Source of the DNA: Microbacterium sp. zg-B185
GTDB taxonomy: Bacteria > Actinomycetota > Actinomycetes > Actinomycetales > Microbacteriaceae
Direction of reading: 5' to 3'
Assembly: GCF_030246885.1 (NCBI RefSeq)
Contig: NZ_CP126739.1
Span: 3,472,001 to 3,536,000 of the forward strand
DNA: 64,000 nt
The notes under the pieces are model-generated. The model saw nothing but the letters and a program-made list of their open reading frames with translations, was not told the origin of the DNA and did no database searches. The position numbers and the translations under genes were made by a program. Positions 42,049 to 50,388 of this stretch are shown one piece after another (the stretch's first letter is position 1; each line of letters starts with the position of its first letter).

Positions 42049-42537
42049 CTAACCAGTGGATGCTGTGACCCGGCGCACATGGGCATGCCCGGTGGACAGC
42101 GGCTGCGGGATCTCCGCGTCATGCGGGTCCAGCGACCACGACGCGGTCCCTTCGATCACTCCCCCGACGATCGTGCGGAACCGGGGGCAGGTCGAGATGT
42201 CGTGGGACCGGCAGTTCAGCGCATGCAGGGTCATTTCGCGGGAGCGCTCCATCTCCGCCATCCGCCGGCTCAGGTCCTCGATGTGCTGCTCGAGAACCCT
42301 GTGCCGCGAGGGCGCCTGCTCATCCAGCAGCACCCCGATCTGCTCGAGCGTCATGCCTGCGGCCTTGCTGCGCAGGATCACCGCGATGCGGACGAGGTCC
42401 CTGTCCCCGTAGCGCCGGCGTCCCGCGGCATCCCGGTCGGGTCGGAGCAGTCCGACGTCCTCCCAGTGCCGCAGGACGTGCGTGTCGAGGCCGAAGCGGG
42501 CCGCCGCCACGCCGATCGGGATGGGACTTGACTTCAT
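42049..42537 (-). CDS. MerR-family transcriptional regulator
   Basis: This 162-residue regulator has the N-terminal winged helix (IGVAAARFGLDTHVLRHWEDVGLL, RRRYGDRDLVRIAVIL), a dimerisation coiled coil and a C-terminal part with cysteines in LNCRSHDISTCPRF. Those cysteines could sense metal or thiol oxidation, which is inference. Its start codon lies inside the palindrome of the divergent promoter, so it is probably autoregulated. It controls the adjacent thioredoxin-reductase-like gene by the promoter layout described separately. Confidence 0.88.
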   Translation of the reverse strand: MKSSPIPIGVAAARFGLDTHVLRHWEDVGLLRPDRDAAGRRRYGDRDLVRIAVILRSKAAGMTLEQIGVLLDEQAPSRHRVLEQHIEDLSRRMAEMERSREMTLHALNCRSHDISTCPRFRTIVGGVIEGTASWSLDPHDAEIPQPLSTGHAHVRRVTASTG

Positions 42538-42558
42538 GTTGACATGAAGTCACAGAAT
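42528..42558 (+). promoter_or_regulatory. MerR-type promoter with 19-bp spacer and dyad
   Basis: -35 TTGACT (42528-42533) and -10 CAGAAT (42553-42558) are separated by 19 bp. The perfect dyad TGACTTCATGT-TG-ACATGAAGTCA (42529-42552) fills the spacer. Over-long spacers with a central dyad are the hallmark of MerR-activated promoters, in which the bound activator untwists the DNA. The downstream gene starts at 42589. Confidence 0.8.
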
Positions 42559-42588
42559 CGCTGTGGACGCAACCAGAGGGGAGAGATC

Positions 42589-43431
42589 ATGTACGACACG
42601 ATCGTCATCGGGGGCGGCCCGGCCGGCCTGCAGGCCGCCCTGACGCTGGGCAGGATGCACCGGCAGGTCCTGCTGCTGGACTCGGGCGAGTACCGCAACG
42701 GCATGGTCGAGCACGCGCAGAACCTCATCACGCACGACGGACGGCCACCGGCGCAGCTGCGCGCGCTGGCTCGCGCAGACATCGCCGCGTACGACACGGT
42801 CGAGATCCGGGATGCCGCGGCGCAGGCGGTCGCGCCGGCCGCCGGGGGTTTCGTGGTCGACGTCGAAGGCGCTGCGGTGGGCACGCGGACCGTTCTGCTG
42901 GCCACGGGGCTGCGCGACGAACTGCCCGCCATCCCCGGACTGGCCGCGGTCTGGGGCCGCGGGGCCGCCAGCTGTCCGTTCTGTCACGGACACGAGCTGA
43001 GCGGAAAGCGCATCGCGATCCTGGGCGGCGGCGCCCACGCTGACATGCAGTCGGCCATGCTCGGCCGCATCGCGTCGGAACTGGTGGTGCTCGAACCGGC
43101 GGAGGTCGCCGCCGTAGAACCGGCCGCAACGGGTCTCACGCTGCGGCTCAGCGACGGCTCGCTCCTCGAGGTCGGCGGGGTCTTCCTCGCCCCGACGGCG
43201 ACACAGCGCGCGCCGTTCGCGGCGCAACTGGGCGTACGGATGCTGGAGTCGGGGTGCGTGGCGATCGACCTGATGGGACACACGAGCATGCCCGGGGTCT
43301 TCGCGGCCGGCGACATGGCGCACTCCCCCGACGCTCCGGGTCCGCTGGCCTCGCTCGCGGCCGCCACGAGCGCGGGGCAGTTGGCGGCGGTGGGATGCGT
43401 CCGGATGCTGATCGCCGCGGAGCCGGGTTGA
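42589..43431 (+). CDS. NAD(P)/FAD-dependent oxidoreductase, thioredoxin-reductase-like
   Basis: This 280-residue flavoprotein has the FAD motif VIGGGPAGLQAAL (residues 6-18), the redox-active CPFC (129-132, in SCPFCHGHELSGKR), the pyridine-nucleotide motif ILGGGAHAD and the C-terminal FAD motif GVFAAGDMAHS. It is shorter than standard TrxB (about 310-320) and the CPFCHGHE motif marks a separate TrxR-like clade whose electron acceptor is unclear. The ATG at 42589 follows GGGGAGAG. It is activated from the MerR-type promoter upstream. Confidence 0.88.
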   Translation: MYDTIVIGGGPAGLQAALTLGRMHRQVLLLDSGEYRNGMVEHAQNLITHDGRPPAQLRALARADIAAYDTVEIRDAAAQAVAPAAGGFVVDVEGAAVGTRTVLLATGLRDELPAIPGLAAVWGRGAASCPFCHGHELSGKRIAILGGGAHADMQSAMLGRIASELVVLEPAEVAAVEPAATGLTLRLSDGSLLEVGGVFLAPTATQRAPFAAQLGVRMLESGCVAIDLMGHTSMPGVFAAGDMAHSPDAPGPLASLAAATSAGQLAAVGCVRMLIAAEPG

Positions 43432-43474
43432 CGGCATCCGGCTTCTCCCAGCCGCGGCTTCCTAGACTGAGGGC

Positions 43475-44602
43475 GTGGACACGGACGCAGGCGGCACGGC
43501 GACCAACCCCGGTGCCGCGGCACCAGCGGCGCCGGCCGGCGCGCCGGGCCGTGCCGCGCCGCCGCGCAGGCGTCCCCGCCTCGCGGCCGATCTCCTGCTG
43601 CTCGGGATGGTCGGCGTTCTGCTGGTGACGGCGGTCATCGCGGCATCCGCATCGCTGTACCGCGAGTTCTACAGTCCGACGGCGTTCGTGGAGCGCTATC
43701 TGGGGATGCTTGCGGACGGCAGCGCCGCGGACGCCCTGGCCGTGCCGGGGGTCGCGGTCGATTCGGCCCAGCTCGAAGCCGCGGGGCTGCCTGCCGCCGC
43801 CTCGGACGCGCTGCTGCGCCGCAACGCGCTGGCCACGCTGACGGACATCGAGATCGTGTCGGAGGAGACGCGTGCGGACGGCGTGGTCCTGGTGACCGTG
43901 CAGTACCGCGCGGGCGCGTACCCGGGCACCACCACCTTCGAAGTGCAGCCCGTCGACGCCCTCGGCCTGCCGACCTGGCGGTTCGCGACGAGTCCGCTCG
44001 CGCTGATGGACCTGTCCGTCCAGGGGTCGATGACCTTCGACGTGAACGGGTTCACCATCGACAAGCGCCAGATCTCACCCGACGGCGTCGAGGCAGACCC
44101 CCAGGCGCCGATGTCGCTGTTGGTCTTCTCCCCGGGCATCTACTCCGTGTCGGTCGACACCGCGATCTCTGCGACCCGGGGCGTGGCCGTCCTCTCCGAC
44201 AGCCCGTTCGCGAGGGTGCCGGTGGATGTCCAGGCCCAGGCGACGCCGGAGTTCGTGCAGATCGTCCAGGAGAAGGTCGAGGAATTCCTCTCCGGGTGCG
44301 CGACGCAGGACGTGCTGCAGCCCACCGGGTGCCCGTTCGGCTTCATCGTGCAGGATCGCATCGTCTCGCCCCCGACCTGGTCGATCGCCGCCCAACCGAC
44401 CGTCACGGTCGTTCCCGACGGCGCCGGCTGGGCTATACCCGCCGCCGACGCCGTCGCTCACATCGAGGTCGAGATCCGCTCTCTGTTCGACGGCTCGGTG
44501 CGCGACGTGGCCGAAGACGTCCCGTTCGTCGTCACGGGGACCATCACGGTGCAGCCGGACGGTTCCGCCTCGATCACGGTGACCGCCCCCGGCACCCCGT
44601 GA
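43475..44602 (+). CDS. membrane-anchored protein of unknown function
   Basis: I do not recognise a family. The 375-residue product has an Ala/Pro/Gly-rich cytoplasmic head, one membrane helix (LLLLGMVGVLLVTAVIAASASL, about residues 42-63) and a large extracytoplasmic part of beta-rich repeats with one cysteine pair (SGCATQDVLQPTGCPFG), probably a disulfide. The GTG at 43475 is preceded by TGAGGGC and a likely -10 TAGACT, so the leader is very short. It is convergent with the CopD-CtaG gene. Confidence 0.75.
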   Translation: MDTDAGGTATNPGAAAPAAPAGAPGRAAPPRRRPRLAADLLLLGMVGVLLVTAVIAASASLYREFYSPTAFVERYLGMLADGSAADALAVPGVAVDSAQLEAAGLPAAASDALLRRNALATLTDIEIVSEETRADGVVLVTVQYRAGAYPGTTTFEVQPVDALGLPTWRFATSPLALMDLSVQGSMTFDVNGFTIDKRQISPDGVEADPQAPMSLLVFSPGIYSVSVDTAISATRGVAVLSDSPFARVPVDVQAQATPEFVQIVQEKVEEFLSGCATQDVLQPTGCPFGFIVQDRIVSPPTWSIAAQPTVTVVPDGAGWAIPAADAVAHIEVEIRSLFDGSVRDVAEDVPFVVTGTITVQPDGSASITVTAPGTP

Positions 44603-44627
44603 GGGATGCCGCGGCGCGGCGGCCGGT

Positions 44628-46643
44628 TCAGCCGCGTGCGTCCCGCTCGGCGAGCGCGGCGAGCTGGGCGTTGTAGGCCTCGAGCTCGGCGTCGCCCGAG
44701 CGGTCGGCATGCCGGTCCGCGCTGCGCTGCGCACGCTCATCGCTGCGACTCCACTGGATGGCCACCGTGATCGCCAGGATCAGCGTGGGCAGCTCGCCGA
44801 TCGACCAGGCAACACCGCCGCCGATGTACTGATCCTCCAGCGGTGACGCGCCCCACGTGCGGCCCATCGCACCGAACCACTCCGCGACCATCAGACCCGA
44901 CTGCATCATGATCGCGATGCCGAAGAACGCATGGATCGCCATCACGGCGATCAGTGTCACCAGCCGGCCCGCGTACGGCAGCCGGTAGGCGACGGGATCG
45001 ATCCCGATCAGCGAGAGGACGAACAGGTACCCGGTGATCAGGAAGTGCGCCGTCATCCACTCGTGCCCGAGGTGGTCGTACAGCGACCAGCGGAAGAGGT
45101 CGGTGAAATAGAACACCCAGAGGGATCCGACGAACAGGCCGGCGGCGACGAAGGGATGGGTGAGCACGCGCGCAACCGGCGTGTGCACGGCCCACAGGAT
45201 CCACTCTCGTCCGCCGCGGGTGCCGTCGTCGCGCTTGCGGATGGCGCGCGCGGCGAGGGTGACCGGTGCCCCCGCGACCAGGAGGACCGGTATCGCCATG
45301 GTCAGCAGCATGTGCCCCACCATGTGCACGCTGAACAGATACTCGCCGTAGGCATTGATCGGCCCGCAGGTGACCCAGAACAGCAGCACGAGCCCGGTGA
45401 TCCACAGCACCGTGCGGTAGATCGGCCAGCCATCGCCGCGGCGGCGCAGGCGCAGCGCCCCGGCGACGTAGAGGAAGATGCCGAATCCGGCCGCGAACGC
45501 CCACAGCAGGTCCAGGTTCCACGAAGTCAACCAGCGATCCAGCGTCAGCTCCGGCGGCAGGGGCGACCCGGCGAGGATCTCCGCGGGTGTGCGCACGGCC
45601 GGCAGGTTGGATGTCGTCGGGGGTGCGGTGCGGGCCAGGGCCACCGCCGCGCCGCTGGCCAGCCCCATGAAGGCCAGCTCGAGGGCGATGAGCCCCCAGA
45701 AGTGACGCGAGGCGGGATCCTCCCGCATTCTGCCGATCAGTCGCTTGCGGTACCAGGCGCCGAGGATGCCCAGAACCAGCAGCGCGCCGACCTTGGCCAG
45801 CAGGATGACCCCGTACGGCGAAGCGAGATTCTGCCACGCACCGACTCCGATCACCGCCCGTACGGTGCCCGAGATCGCGACCACCACGAACGCCGCCAGC
45901 GCGAAGGTCGAGTAGCGCGCCATGGCGTCGGCGAGGGTCTGCCGGTCGGTGAGCGGCCGGATCACCACCATCAGCAGCAGACCGCCGAGCCACACCGCGG
46001 CGGCGATGATGTGCAGCACGAGCGCCATGACGGCGGCGCTGTGGTTCGCCTCCTCGCCGGAGTGGCCCTGCGTGCCCATCGGGACGAGTGCGGCGATGGC
46101 CAGGATGGCCACGAAGAGGGTCGGGGTCCATGAGCGCACCGCGAACGTCAGCACGGTGATCGCAGCGCCGGCGATCGCGGTGATCAGCCAGGTGCGCCCG
46201 GCTTCGGTCTCGATCAGGAACCGACCCAGCTGTGCCCCGAACTCAGGACCCAGCCCCCACGCCGGGTTGAAGGTGTTCACGAACGTCAGGAACCCGGTGG
46301 ATGCCGCCGCCACGGTGAAGATCGCCGCCGAGACCGAAGCCAGATCCAGCGCGGCATCGAACTCCCGCTCACCCGCCTTCAGCGCGAACAGCGCCGTCAC
46401 CAGCGCGCCGACCATGCCGGCGGCGCAGAGGTTGACGACCAGCGTCGCGGCGGGCAGGCCCCATCTGACCAGTGGGCCCGGGTCGCCGATCGCGAAGGGC
46501 GCGGCACCGCCGCCGACGATCAGACCCCAGATCATCGCGGTCACGGCGGACACGACCAGGATCACGGGTCCGGCGGCCCGCAGCAAACGCGCCGCGTCTC
46601 CGCGCGGCACGGTGCCGCGGACGGGAGCGGTGGTGGAGGTCAC
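44628..46643 (-). CDS. CopD-CtaG fusion, copper/cytochrome oxidase assembly membrane protein
   Basis: This 671-residue polytopic protein has an N-terminal half containing a CopD-like domain (HSAAVMALVLHIIAAAVWLGGLLLM; conserved His-Trp). The C-terminal half is a CtaG/Caa3-assembly domain (TCGPINAYGEYLFSVHMVGHMLL; HEWMTAHFLITGYLF) with histidine pairs on membrane helices. About fourteen hydrophobic segments are visible. It probably moves copper across the membrane for cytochrome c oxidase maturation. The C-terminal tail is charged. It stands alone with a strong hairpin before its start. Confidence 0.9.
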   Translation of the reverse strand: MTSTTAPVRGTVPRGDAARLLRAAGPVILVVSAVTAMIWGLIVGGGAAPFAIGDPGPLVRWGLPAATLVVNLCAAGMVGALVTALFALKAGEREFDAALDLASVSAAIFTVAAASTGFLTFVNTFNPAWGLGPEFGAQLGRFLIETEAGRTWLITAIAGAAITVLTFAVRSWTPTLFVAILAIAALVPMGTQGHSGEEANHSAAVMALVLHIIAAAVWLGGLLLMVVIRPLTDRQTLADAMARYSTFALAAFVVVAISGTVRAVIGVGAWQNLASPYGVILLAKVGALLVLGILGAWYRKRLIGRMREDPASRHFWGLIALELAFMGLASGAAVALARTAPPTTSNLPAVRTPAEILAGSPLPPELTLDRWLTSWNLDLLWAFAAGFGIFLYVAGALRLRRRGDGWPIYRTVLWITGLVLLFWVTCGPINAYGEYLFSVHMVGHMLLTMAIPVLLVAGAPVTLAARAIRKRDDGTRGGREWILWAVHTPVARVLTHPFVAAGLFVGSLWVFYFTDLFRWSLYDHLGHEWMTAHFLITGYLFVLSLIGIDPVAYRLPYAGRLVTLIAVMAIHAFFGIAIMMQSGLMVAEWFGAMGRTWGASPLEDQYIGGGVAWSIGELPTLILAITVAIQWSRSDERAQRSADRHADRSGDAELEAYNAQLAALAERDARG

Positions 46644-46665
46644 GGGTTAAGCCTAGGCGGCATGC

Positions 46666-46702
46666 AGAAGGGGGATGCCGCGTGATGCGGCATCCCCCTT
46701 CT
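46666..46702. terminator. bidirectional hairpin upstream of copD-ctaG / downstream of hup
   Basis: A perfect 16-bp stem AGAAGGGGGATGCCGC with a 5-nt loop, and CTTCT at the end. It terminates the HU gene, which is read toward it on the minus strand. Confidence 0.88.
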
Positions 46703-46766
46703 CGTGCTCGGCCTGGACGTCGCGACATGCCGCCTGCGGCGGCTGGTCGCCCTCGAGCCGAAGGCT

Positions 46767-47054
46767 CTACTTGACGGCGGCCTTCAGCTTGGAGCCGGCG
46801 GTGACCTTGACGCGCTGGCCGGCCGGGATCTTGATCTCGGCACCGGTCTGCGGGTTGCGACCCGTGCGTGCCGACGTCTCGACCCGCTCGAACGAGAGCC
46901 AGCCGGGAATCGACACCTTGCTGCCCTTGGCGACCGCCTCCGAGACGGTGGAGAAGAGGGAGTCGAGCACGCCCGACACGGCGGACTGGCTCTGCCCCGT
47001 CGCGCTGGCGATGCTCGCAACGAGTTCGGTCTTAGTGATGGACTTGTCAGCCAT
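46767..47054 (-). CDS. hup: HU-family nucleoid protein
   Basis: A 95-residue DNA-bending protein. It has the helical base (KTELVASIASATGQSQSAVSGVLDSL) and the beta-arm core with GWLSFERVETSARTGRNPQTG and IPAGQRVKVTAGSKLKAAVK. It lacks the long lysine-rich C-terminal tail of mycobacterial HupB, so it is the short bacterial form. The ATG at 47054 with GGAGGACAAC upstream is clear. Its 5' region has a palindrome over the promoter. It is separate from the ribosomal-protein operon upstream. Confidence 0.93.
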   Translation of the reverse strand: MADKSITKTELVASIASATGQSQSAVSGVLDSLFSTVSEAVAKGSKVSIPGWLSFERVETSARTGRNPQTGAEIKIPAGQRVKVTAGSKLKAAVK

Positions 47055-47145
47055 GTGGTTGTCCTCCAAGGCGGCGGATGCGCCGACTTTCATTGCTCGG
47101 ACCGGACGGGCGAAACCCTCCGGCTGGTCGGATCGACCGCCCCCG

Positions 47146-47176
47146 AATATACCTACTTTCCGCGGAATTCCGCGGA
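47146..47176 (-). promoter_or_regulatory. hup promoter region with 18-bp perfect palindrome
   Basis: In the 338-bp gap between hup and rpsN, the minus strand has a -10-like TATATT (47146-47151). Directly upstream of it is the perfect palindrome TCCGCGGAATTCCGCGGA (47159-47176), covering the -35 position. It could bind a repressor or nucleoid protein. I see no gene in the rest of the gap apart from the rpsN terminator. Confidence 0.55.
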
Positions 47177-47339
47177 TCTGCGAGCTCCTTGACGTAATCC
47201 GTCGGCGTGTTGGTGGTGCAGATGTGACTGATGGGGCAGTTGTGGCTGACGAGCAGTCGATCTTCGCGTTGCCGCTCACACCCGCCTCCGACCGCGCAGC
47301 GAGTGGTCCCGCCCGGGTACGGGCATAGTCCGGGCAACG

Positions 47340-47373
47340 AGAAGAGGCGGACCCGGACGGGTCCGCCTCTTCT
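47340..47373 (-). terminator. terminator of the rpmB-rpmG-rpsN operon
   Basis: A perfect 15-bp stem AGAAGAGGCGGACCC with a 4-nt loop lies 20 bp beyond the rpsN stop on the minus strand. Confidence 0.88.
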
Positions 47374-47392
47374 GAGGTGCTGGTGGTGCTGC

Positions 47393-47698
47393 TTACCAGG
47401 ACGACTTGGTCACACCGGGCAGCTCGCCACGGTGCGCCATGTCGCGGAAGCGGACACGCGAGATGCCGAACTTCGTCAGGACACCGCGGGGGCGTCCGTC
47501 GATGACGTCGCGGCTGCGAACGCGCACCGGCGAGGCGTTGCGGGGAAGCTTCTGCAGGCCCACGCGTGCGGCCTCGCGCTGCTCGTCGGTCGAGGTCGGG
47601 TCGACCAGGGCCTTCTTCAGTTCGGCGCGCTTGGCGGCGTAGCGCTCGACGACGACCTTGCGCTGCTCGTTGCGCGCGATCTTGCTCTTCTTAGCCAT
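47393..47698 (-). CDS. rpsN: 30S ribosomal protein S14, zinc-free type
   Basis: A 101-residue S14. The longer form without CxxC zinc ligands (the C-minus type) is evident: [20 protein letters not shown] at the start, and [22 protein letters not shown] in place of the zinc ribbon. It ends [11 protein letters not shown]. It is the last of three ribosomal genes, 3 nt after the L33 stop. No Zur-type palindrome is visible upstream of this operon, so it may be the main S14 rather than a zinc-starvation replacement. Confidence 0.95.
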   Translation of the reverse strand: MAKKSKIARNEQRKVVVERYAAKRAELKKALVDPTSTDEQREAARVGLQKLPRNASPVRVRSRDVIDGRPRGVLTKFGISRVRFRDMAHRGELPGVTKSSW

Positions 47699-47701
47699 TG
47701 A

Positions 47702-47872
47702 TCAACGCTCCTCTCGGAATTCGACGTGCTTGCGGATGACCGGGTCGTACTTCTTGAGCACGATGCGGTCGGGGTTGTTGCGGCGGTTCTTGCGTGTCAC
47801 GTAGGTGTACCCCGTGCCCGCGGTCGAACGCAGCTTGATGATCGGACGTACGTCCTGAGCCTTCTTGGCCAT
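47702..47872 (-). CDS. rpmG: 50S ribosomal protein L33, zinc-free type
   Basis: A 56-residue L33. It begins [14 protein letters not shown], contains [18 protein letters not shown] and ends near KHVEFREER. Cysteines are absent, so this is the form that does not bind zinc. Its ATG shares one base with the rpmB TAA stop (TAATG), and its stop is 3 nt before rpsN. Confidence 0.95.
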   Translation of the reverse strand: MAKKAQDVRPIIKLRSTAGTGYTYVTRKNRRNNPDRIVLKKYDPVIRKHVEFREER

Positions 47873-48108
47873 TAGAGCTTCACACCCCTCGCCTGCATGT
47901 CACGGACGACGGACTCGATGCCGCGGGCGTCGATGACCTTGATGCCCTTCGCCGACACGTTGAGCTTGATGTTGCGACCCAGCGACGGAACGAAATAAGT
48001 CTTCTTCTGCACGTTCGGATCGAAGCGGCGCTTCGTCCGGCGGTGCGAGTGCGAAATGCTGTGACCGAAGCCGGGAACCGCTCCGGTCACCTGGCACACT
48101 GCTGCCAT
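47872..48108 (-). CDS. rpmB: 50S ribosomal protein L28
   Basis: A 78-residue L28. It starts [20 protein letters not shown], followed by the basic [20 protein letters not shown] and ends [12 protein letters not shown]. It has a single cysteine, so there is no complete zinc ribbon. The ATG at 48108 follows AAGGAG. It is the first gene of rpmB-rpmG-rpsN; the 175-bp upstream region holds its promoter (possible -10 TAAACT near 48250) and no gene. Confidence 0.95.
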   Translation of the reverse strand: MAAVCQVTGAVPGFGHSISHSHRRTKRRFDPNVQKKTYFVPSLGRNIKLNVSAKGIKVIDARGIESVVRDMQARGVKL

Positions 48109-48283
48109 GGTTTCAACTCCTTAATACCGTGGAACCGGACGGCTCCACCCAAGATCCCTTGTCTGCACCCGCCAGGACAGCGGCCGTTTCGGGCCGGATC
48201 ACGGGGAGGGTACGAACTGCGTGCTGGAGTGCGCGCAGACAAGGAGTCAGTTTAGCATGTGCCGGCGCGCCTCCTTGCGCTGG

Positions 48284-48979
48284 TCAGGAGGGTCTTGCCC
48301 CGCGCCCCCACCGAAAGGCGGAGACGGTGCGGTCGCCGGCGATCCAGAAGCGCCACGGGAAGAGGTCCGTCCCCGCAACGCCGGCCACCCCGACGCGGGG
48401 TCCGGTCGCGACCGCGTCCAGGGGTTCGGTGCGCAGCTCCAGTCGGGCCACCGCGCCGGCACGTTCGACACCGGTCACCGCATCGATGCCGTCGTGCATC
48501 GGGTGACGCAGACCGACCGCGTCCCCCAGCCGTCCCGGTCCGCTGGCCAGGTCGCGGTCCGAGCGCACGACGCCCCGGCGTTCGAGGCGACGCCGGGTCG
48601 CGGCATCCCGCCCCTCCAGCACCTCACCGGCCCGCAGCAGCACTCCCCCGGCGATACCGTCCGGGCCGCACACCACGTTCACGCACGAATGGATGCCGTG
48701 GCTCAGGTACACGTACAGGTGCCCGGGTTCGCCCCACATGGTGGCGTTGCGGACAGTGCGGCCCATGCGCGCATGCGACCCCGGGTCGGGAATGTCGCCG
48801 GTGCCGGCACCGTGGTATGCCTCCACCTCGGTCAGCCGGACGGCCACCGTCTGCCCGTCCACGACGGTGGTCAGCACTCCGCCCAGCAGACGCGGTGCGA
48901 CCTCGAGGGGCAGTCCCGCCAAGGCATGGCGCGTCGCGGGCCGCAGGGTCGGCAGGACAGGTCCGATCGGATCGGTCAT
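48284..48979 (-). CDS. 3-methyladenine DNA glycosylase (AAG/Mpg family)
   Basis: This 231-residue monofunctional glycosylase removes alkylated purines from DNA. Motifs are LTEVEAYHGAGTGDIPDPGSH (catalytic glutamate region), WGEPGHLYVYLSHGIHSCVNVV, VLLRAGEV and the closing AGDRTVSAFRWG. The ATG at 48979 overlaps the stop of the upstream beta-propeller-like gene (ATGA), which places this DNA repair enzyme at the end of the zinc-linked gene string. Whether that link is functional is unknown. Confidence 0.9.
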   Translation of the reverse strand: MTDPIGPVLPTLRPATRHALAGLPLEVAPRLLGGVLTTVVDGQTVAVRLTEVEAYHGAGTGDIPDPGSHARMGRTVRNATMWGEPGHLYVYLSHGIHSCVNVVCGPDGIAGGVLLRAGEVLEGRDAATRRRLERRGVVRSDRDLASGPGRLGDAVGLRHPMHDGIDAVTGVERAGAVARLELRTEPLDAVATGPRVGVAGVAGTDLFPWRFWIAGDRTVSAFRWGRGARPS

Positions 48980-50388
48980 CGCGGCGGCACCTGGCACCAG
49001 GAGATGTCGAAGCCGTTGATGGCCAGGACCTGTTCGCCGCCGGCGATCTCGACGATCCGCGTCTGCACCTTCTTGGGCATCGGAAGCCGGTAAAGGTCGT
49101 ACCGATTGGTCACCGCATCCGGTGCCACCACCAGCGCGGCGTATCTGCCGCTCGGCGAGACACAGGTCTGCAGCGCGACGTCCGTCGACGGCAGCTCCAT
49201 GAGCACGGTGGTGCTCCCGTCGTCCGTCGCCGCCGCGACGGTGGTGCCGATCGGGATGCCTGCGGCGTCGGTCGGCGCCCCCAGCCGGATCGTGCCGCCG
49301 CCCGGCACCGGCGTGACCGCGCCGAGCAGGCCCAGATCGACGTCGGCGGGGGCGAGCGCTGCCTCGCTCGCGTCGGCGAGGTCGATGGTCACCATGCCGC
49401 CGCCGCGCAGGACGACCGCCTGGGACGATCCGCGGGCGATGCCCTCGATCGCCAGCGCGGTGCCCAGGGCGGTGGCCGTCTCGCCCTTCGGGTCGGTCAC
49501 GAGAAGCGAGCCGTCGAAGGTCAGCAGGAGGATGTTGTCCGTGTCGGGGACGAAGCGCCATTCCGCGACCCGCGGCTCGGCGCCGGTCACCACGACGGGG
49601 GCGGGCTCGGCGTGTGCCGCGCTCTGCTTCAGGGACACCGTGAACAGCGCGCTTTCCAGGCCGCCGGTCTCATCCAGATCGGCATCCGAGAAGGTGTAGC
49701 CGATCAGTTCGCTGCGGTCGGCGCTCTGCAGATTCGTGACGAAGCCGTCGCCGGGGAGGGCGAGATCGCGTTCCGCGCCGCCCTCCAGATCGGTCACCAC
49801 CAGGCGAGCCCGGTCGCCCTCGCGCACCGACATCACGAGATGGCTGGAGGTCGCCCGGAAATCCTCGATGTGCTCGTGGCTGAACACGGGCACCGCCTCT
49901 TCGCCGGTCAGATCGGTGCGGAAGACGGTGTCGCCGCTCTCGGTGCGCTGCAGGATGAACACCTCCGCCGGCGGCGTGCGGAACGTGTGCGTGAGCGTCA
50001 CGCCGGGGCCGCCGCCCACCCCGCGCACATCGTCGAAGCGGACGCGGTACTCCGTCTCGTCGTGCAGCGGCAGGCCGAATCGCACGCCCACGCTCCGCCC
50101 GGACGTGTCCACCGAGAAGGGCACCGCGGGCGTGACCGTCACCTGATCGGCCCGGACCGGCTCCAACGACTGCGAGGTGGTCACGATCAGCCGCGACCCG
50201 GATGCCGCGGCCGCCGTGGCGGGATCGACGTGCACCTCGGTCACCCGCGGCCCCTGCGCGACGCCGGCGGCCGCGCCGACCAGCCCGACCGTCCCCAGAA
50301 CGGCGGCGACGATCGCGAACGACACGGCGAACGCGCGAGTGCGGCGGGTGCGGGTGCGGCCGCGGCGGGTGCCGGCCTCAGTATTCAT
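48976..50388 (-). CDS. secreted or anchored predicted beta-propeller protein
   Basis: No named family is recognised. The 470-residue product has an arginine-rich cytoplasmic start, a membrane helix (AFAVSFAIVAAVLGTVGLVGAAAGVA, about residues 19-44), an Ig-like segment (VTEVHVDPATA to FRTPPAEVF) and then repeated four-stranded blade-like stretches (VFILQRTESGDTVFRTDL; LVMSVREGDRARLVVTDLEG). It overlaps the DUF1980 gene by 11 nt and the glycosylase gene by 4 nt. Its role in the zinc gene string is unknown. Confidence 0.75.
   Translation of the reverse strand: MNTEAGTRRGRTRTRRTRAFAVSFAIVAAVLGTVGLVGAAAGVAQGPRVTEVHVDPATAAAASGSRLIVTTSQSLEPVRADQVTVTPAVPFSVDTSGRSVGVRFGLPLHDETEYRVRFDDVRGVGGGPGVTLTHTFRTPPAEVFILQRTESGDTVFRTDLTGEEAVPVFSHEHIEDFRATSSHLVMSVREGDRARLVVTDLEGGAERDLALPGDGFVTNLQSADRSELIGYTFSDADLDETGGLESALFTVSLKQSAAHAEPAPVVVTGAEPRVAEWRFVPDTDNILLLTFDGSLLVTDPKGETATALGTALAIEGIARGSSQAVVLRGGGMVTIDLADASEAALAPADVDLGLLGAVTPVPGGGTIRLGAPTDAAGIPIGTTVAAATDDGSTTVLMELPSTDVALQTCVSPSGRYAALVVAPDAVTNRYDLYRLPMPKKVQTRIVEIAGGEQVLAINGFDISWCQVPPR

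Noticed and set aside
48109..48283. Zur box upstream of rpmB-rpmG-rpsN
   Set aside because: No palindrome like TGATAATNATTATCA is present in the leader or promoter region.
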